From: an uncultured Clostridium sp.
Lineage (GTDB): Bacteria; Bacillota; Clostridia; Lachnospirales; Lachnospiraceae
Direction: 5' to 3'
DNA length: 64,000 bases
Assembly (NCBI GenBank): GCA_900538475.1
Contig: UPYT01000020.1
Coordinates: 1 to 64,000 of the forward strand
Shown here piece by piece: positions 62,443 to 64,000 of the stretch (the stretch's first letter is position 1; each line of letters begins with the position of its first letter). The translations under genes were made by a program, and so were the position numbers. The notes beneath the pieces are model-generated. The model searched no databases and was not told the origin of the DNA. It was given only the letters and a program-made list of their open reading frames with translations.

Positions 62443-62958
62443 TTAGAACTCAACATTCAGCACAAAGCGGAATACTGCCCAGATCGCCACAGTCAGTACC
62501 AGCGTAATCGCATAATAGCTGCGTTTTGTACACCGGAAATACAAGAGAAAGCCCAGGCTGCAGAAAATTGCTCCGATTACAAACAGACCGGTCAGTTTGC
62601 TCAGCATATAGGTGATAAACAGAATACCAAAAATCACCAGCGCCTTGGCTTCTGTCTGAAGATTAATAATCTTCCATTCCAAAGGCTGTTTTTTCACAAT
62701 TTTGTAAACATCCTTCAAAACAAGAAGTCCGCTGCACAGCATCATAATCCACATCAAAAGAGAGGGAAACGCCCGCCCGTTAATTACGTCTTTTTCTGAT
62801 ACTGCCACCTGCTGCGGCATAATTGCAAGAATAACGATTGCTAAAATGAAAAAAACCGCTCCCGCCGTCATATTGATGGGAATTCGAATTTCCTTTTCTC
62901 TGAGCTTGTTCCCTAATACATCCATGCGGTTATGAAACGAATTTGCTCCACTTCCCAT
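62443..62958 (-). CDS. tctB: Tripartite tricarboxylate transporter, small subunit TctB
   Basis: A 171-residue protein with four helices (AVFFILAIVILAIMP, LLMWIMMLCSGLLVL, KALVIFGILFITYMLS, TLVLTVAIWAVFRFVLN), as expected for TctB. It lies between tctC and tctA. The order tctC-tctB-tctA and short gaps (20 and 73 bp) show one operon. Confidence 0.9.
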   Translation of the reverse strand: MGSGANSFHNRMDVLGNKLREKEIRIPINMTAGAVFFILAIVILAIMPQQVAVSEKDVINGRAFPSLLMWIMMLCSGLLVLKDVYKIVKKQPLEWKIINLQTEAKALVIFGILFITYMLSKLTGLFVIGAIFCSLGFLLYFRCTKRSYYAITLVLTVAIWAVFRFVLNVEF

Positions 62959-63031
62959 TTTCTTTCCTCCTGACTCTCTTTTTTAAAAAACAGAGGGAAT
63001 GGAAGCCCATTCCCTCCTTGCGTCATTCTTA

Positions 63032-63997
63032 TCAGCCAGTAACAATGTCTTTATATTCGTTAACAATATTTTTTACATTCTCAATATGCTCTTTTACCTG
63101 ATCCTCGCTCATGGTATCTACTTCCAGAAGCATGGTATCCTGCAGCCATGTCTTTACTTCTTCATCTGCCAGAATGTCATCGTACAGCTTCTTTAACTCT
63201 GCAACCTTTTCTGCATCGGTTCCTGCACATGCCATTACGAAGCAGCGATTGCGGAAGTATGGATACCCAAACTCACCCACACCCTGAACGCCTGCGAACG
63301 GACCGTGCTCCAGAGGTTTCTCATCAAAGGCACATACAATGCTTACTCCGCCCTGCTGGTATGTTTCCAGAATCTGGGACTGATGAGAAACCGCAAAACT
63401 GGTTTCTCCCTTAGCAACTGCCTGTGCTGCCTCTGCGGCAGAAGTATAAGCAACCAGTTTCACCTTGTCGCCTGCTCCCATGGAACCAAACAAAGCTGCT
63501 GCCAGGAATGCTTCCGAGCTGGTAGAACCATTGACTGCTACACTGATTTCCGATCCAGTCGATGCAAATTCTTCCAGATCCTCTATATTCTCAATCCCCA
63601 GCCCTTTATCTGCTGACAGAACGAAGATAGAAGAATACAGATTTTCTACATACGCAAAGTTGCTGTAATCAAACTGCATTTTTGCCGGATCCAGAATAGA
63701 AGTAATGGAAAACAGGCCCTCGCCTGCAAATACCAGCTCTTTGGAATTTGCTTTCGTATCAGCAACCCAGGTATTTACAGTAGCTGCATCTCCCTTTACA
63801 GCCTCTGCCACCAGAGTAATTTTTTCTGAATAGCTGGGGGATTTTTCTGCTGCCTTCTGGCTTACCATTGCTGCAACTCCTGACGGAGCCCATGGACAGG
63901 TTACTTTCCAGCTTTCCTTCTTAGCTCCTCCGCATCCTGCCAATGCTCCTGCAGCCATTACCACTGCCAGTGTCAGACTTAACAGACGTTTCTTCAT
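63032..63997 (-). CDS. tctC: Tripartite tricarboxylate transporter binding lipoprotein TctC
   Basis: A 321-residue lipoprotein with signal MKKRLLSLTLAVVMAAGALA and lipobox LAGC. The mature part starts with a TctC-type binding fold (WKVTCPWAPSGVAAMVSQKA) and has SVAVNGSTSSEAFLAAALFG in the ligand loop. It lacks the usual long N-terminal GG motif but fits the TTT family by size and context. It is the first gene of the transporter-sulfatase-regulator operon. Its start is 3 bp from the window edge, so the promoter is outside. Confidence 0.9.
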   Translation of the reverse strand: MKKRLLSLTLAVVMAAGALAGCGGAKKESWKVTCPWAPSGVAAMVSQKAAEKSPSYSEKITLVAEAVKGDAATVNTWVADTKANSKELVFAGEGLFSITSILDPAKMQFDYSNFAYVENLYSSIFVLSADKGLGIENIEDLEEFASTGSEISVAVNGSTSSEAFLAAALFGSMGAGDKVKLVAYTSAAEAAQAVAKGETSFAVSHQSQILETYQQGGVSIVCAFDEKPLEHGPFAGVQGVGEFGYPYFRNRCFVMACAGTDAEKVAELKKLYDDILADEEVKTWLQDTMLLEVDTMSEDQVKEHIENVKNIVNEYKDIVTG

Positions 63998-64000
63998 GTT

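Overview
The window looks like chromosome of an endospore-forming, anaerobic, gut-type Firmicute, most likely a Lachnospiraceae (Blautia-like). Signs of this are SpoIIID, a SPOCS/LysM protein and a YtvI-like protein, a T-box and a yybP-ykoY riboswitch, YesMN-type two-component control of a sugar ABC transporter, and strong AAGGAGG-type ribosome binding sites. No rRNA, tRNA or CRISPR array was recognised. Species cannot be fixed from the sequence alone.

Layout. 0-4.3 kb: a T-box leader pointing off the left edge, two small proteins, a split chromate transporter (chrA pair), nudC and a YtvI-like permease. 4.4-11.3 kb (minus): an operon with a sugar-binding lipoprotein, two CUT1 permeases, a YesM-type kinase, a YesN-type regulator and a CE15-like esterase. 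11.4-12.8 kb: a cation exchanger behind a manganese riboswitch. 12.8-19.8 kb: an orphan DmsA-like molybdoenzyme, an RluA-type pseudouridine synthase, HlyIII, a GIY-YIG protein, and an MBOAT/AlgX-like O-acetylation pair. 19.8-24.3 kb: a structured element, sporulation genes, a TtcA-like enzyme, cysE. 24.3-27.5 kb: a DDAH-like hydrolase with a polar amino acid ABC transporter.

27.7-47.8 kb is a surface-polysaccharide locus. It contains a priming sugar-phosphate transferase, several glycosyltransferases (one with three catalytic domains), a TagGH/Wzm-Wzt type ABC exporter, a polymerase/ligase-like protein, an LtaS-like phosphoglycerol transferase, an acyltransferase and UDP-galactopyranose mutase. 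Most of 31.5-44.3 kb is visibly AT-richer than its surroundings. The main operon starts behind a promoter followed by a terminator-like attenuator hairpin.

47.9-52.9 kb is the most striking part. Two long secreted repeat proteins lie in inverted orientation. Their promoters, leaders, signal peptides and first 296 residues are essentially identical, forming a 968-bp inverted repeat with one mismatch, and only their C-terminal halves differ. A complete tyrosine recombinase gene sits between them. The repeat ends inside the promoter: both copies carry -10 TATAAT, but the right gene has -35 TTGATA at 17 bp and the left has CCGATA. Inversion would swap which C-terminal half sits behind the strong promoter. 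This predicts an ON/OFF surface-protein switch with the right gene ON as sequenced. The plan resembles the slpA/slpB S-layer switch of Lactobacillus acidophilus, in an unrelated protein family.

Next to it are a fused winged-helix/LicC/LicA protein (choline kinase plus phosphocholine cytidylyltransferase) and a third secreted protein with choline-binding-like repeats. The working model is that the glycan or teichoic polymer made upstream carries phosphocholine and anchors the switchable repeat proteins. That link is inference. 56.3-64 kb: leuA with a long leader, then a GntR-type regulator, a cytoplasmic sulfatase and a TctABC tripartite transporter in one operon.
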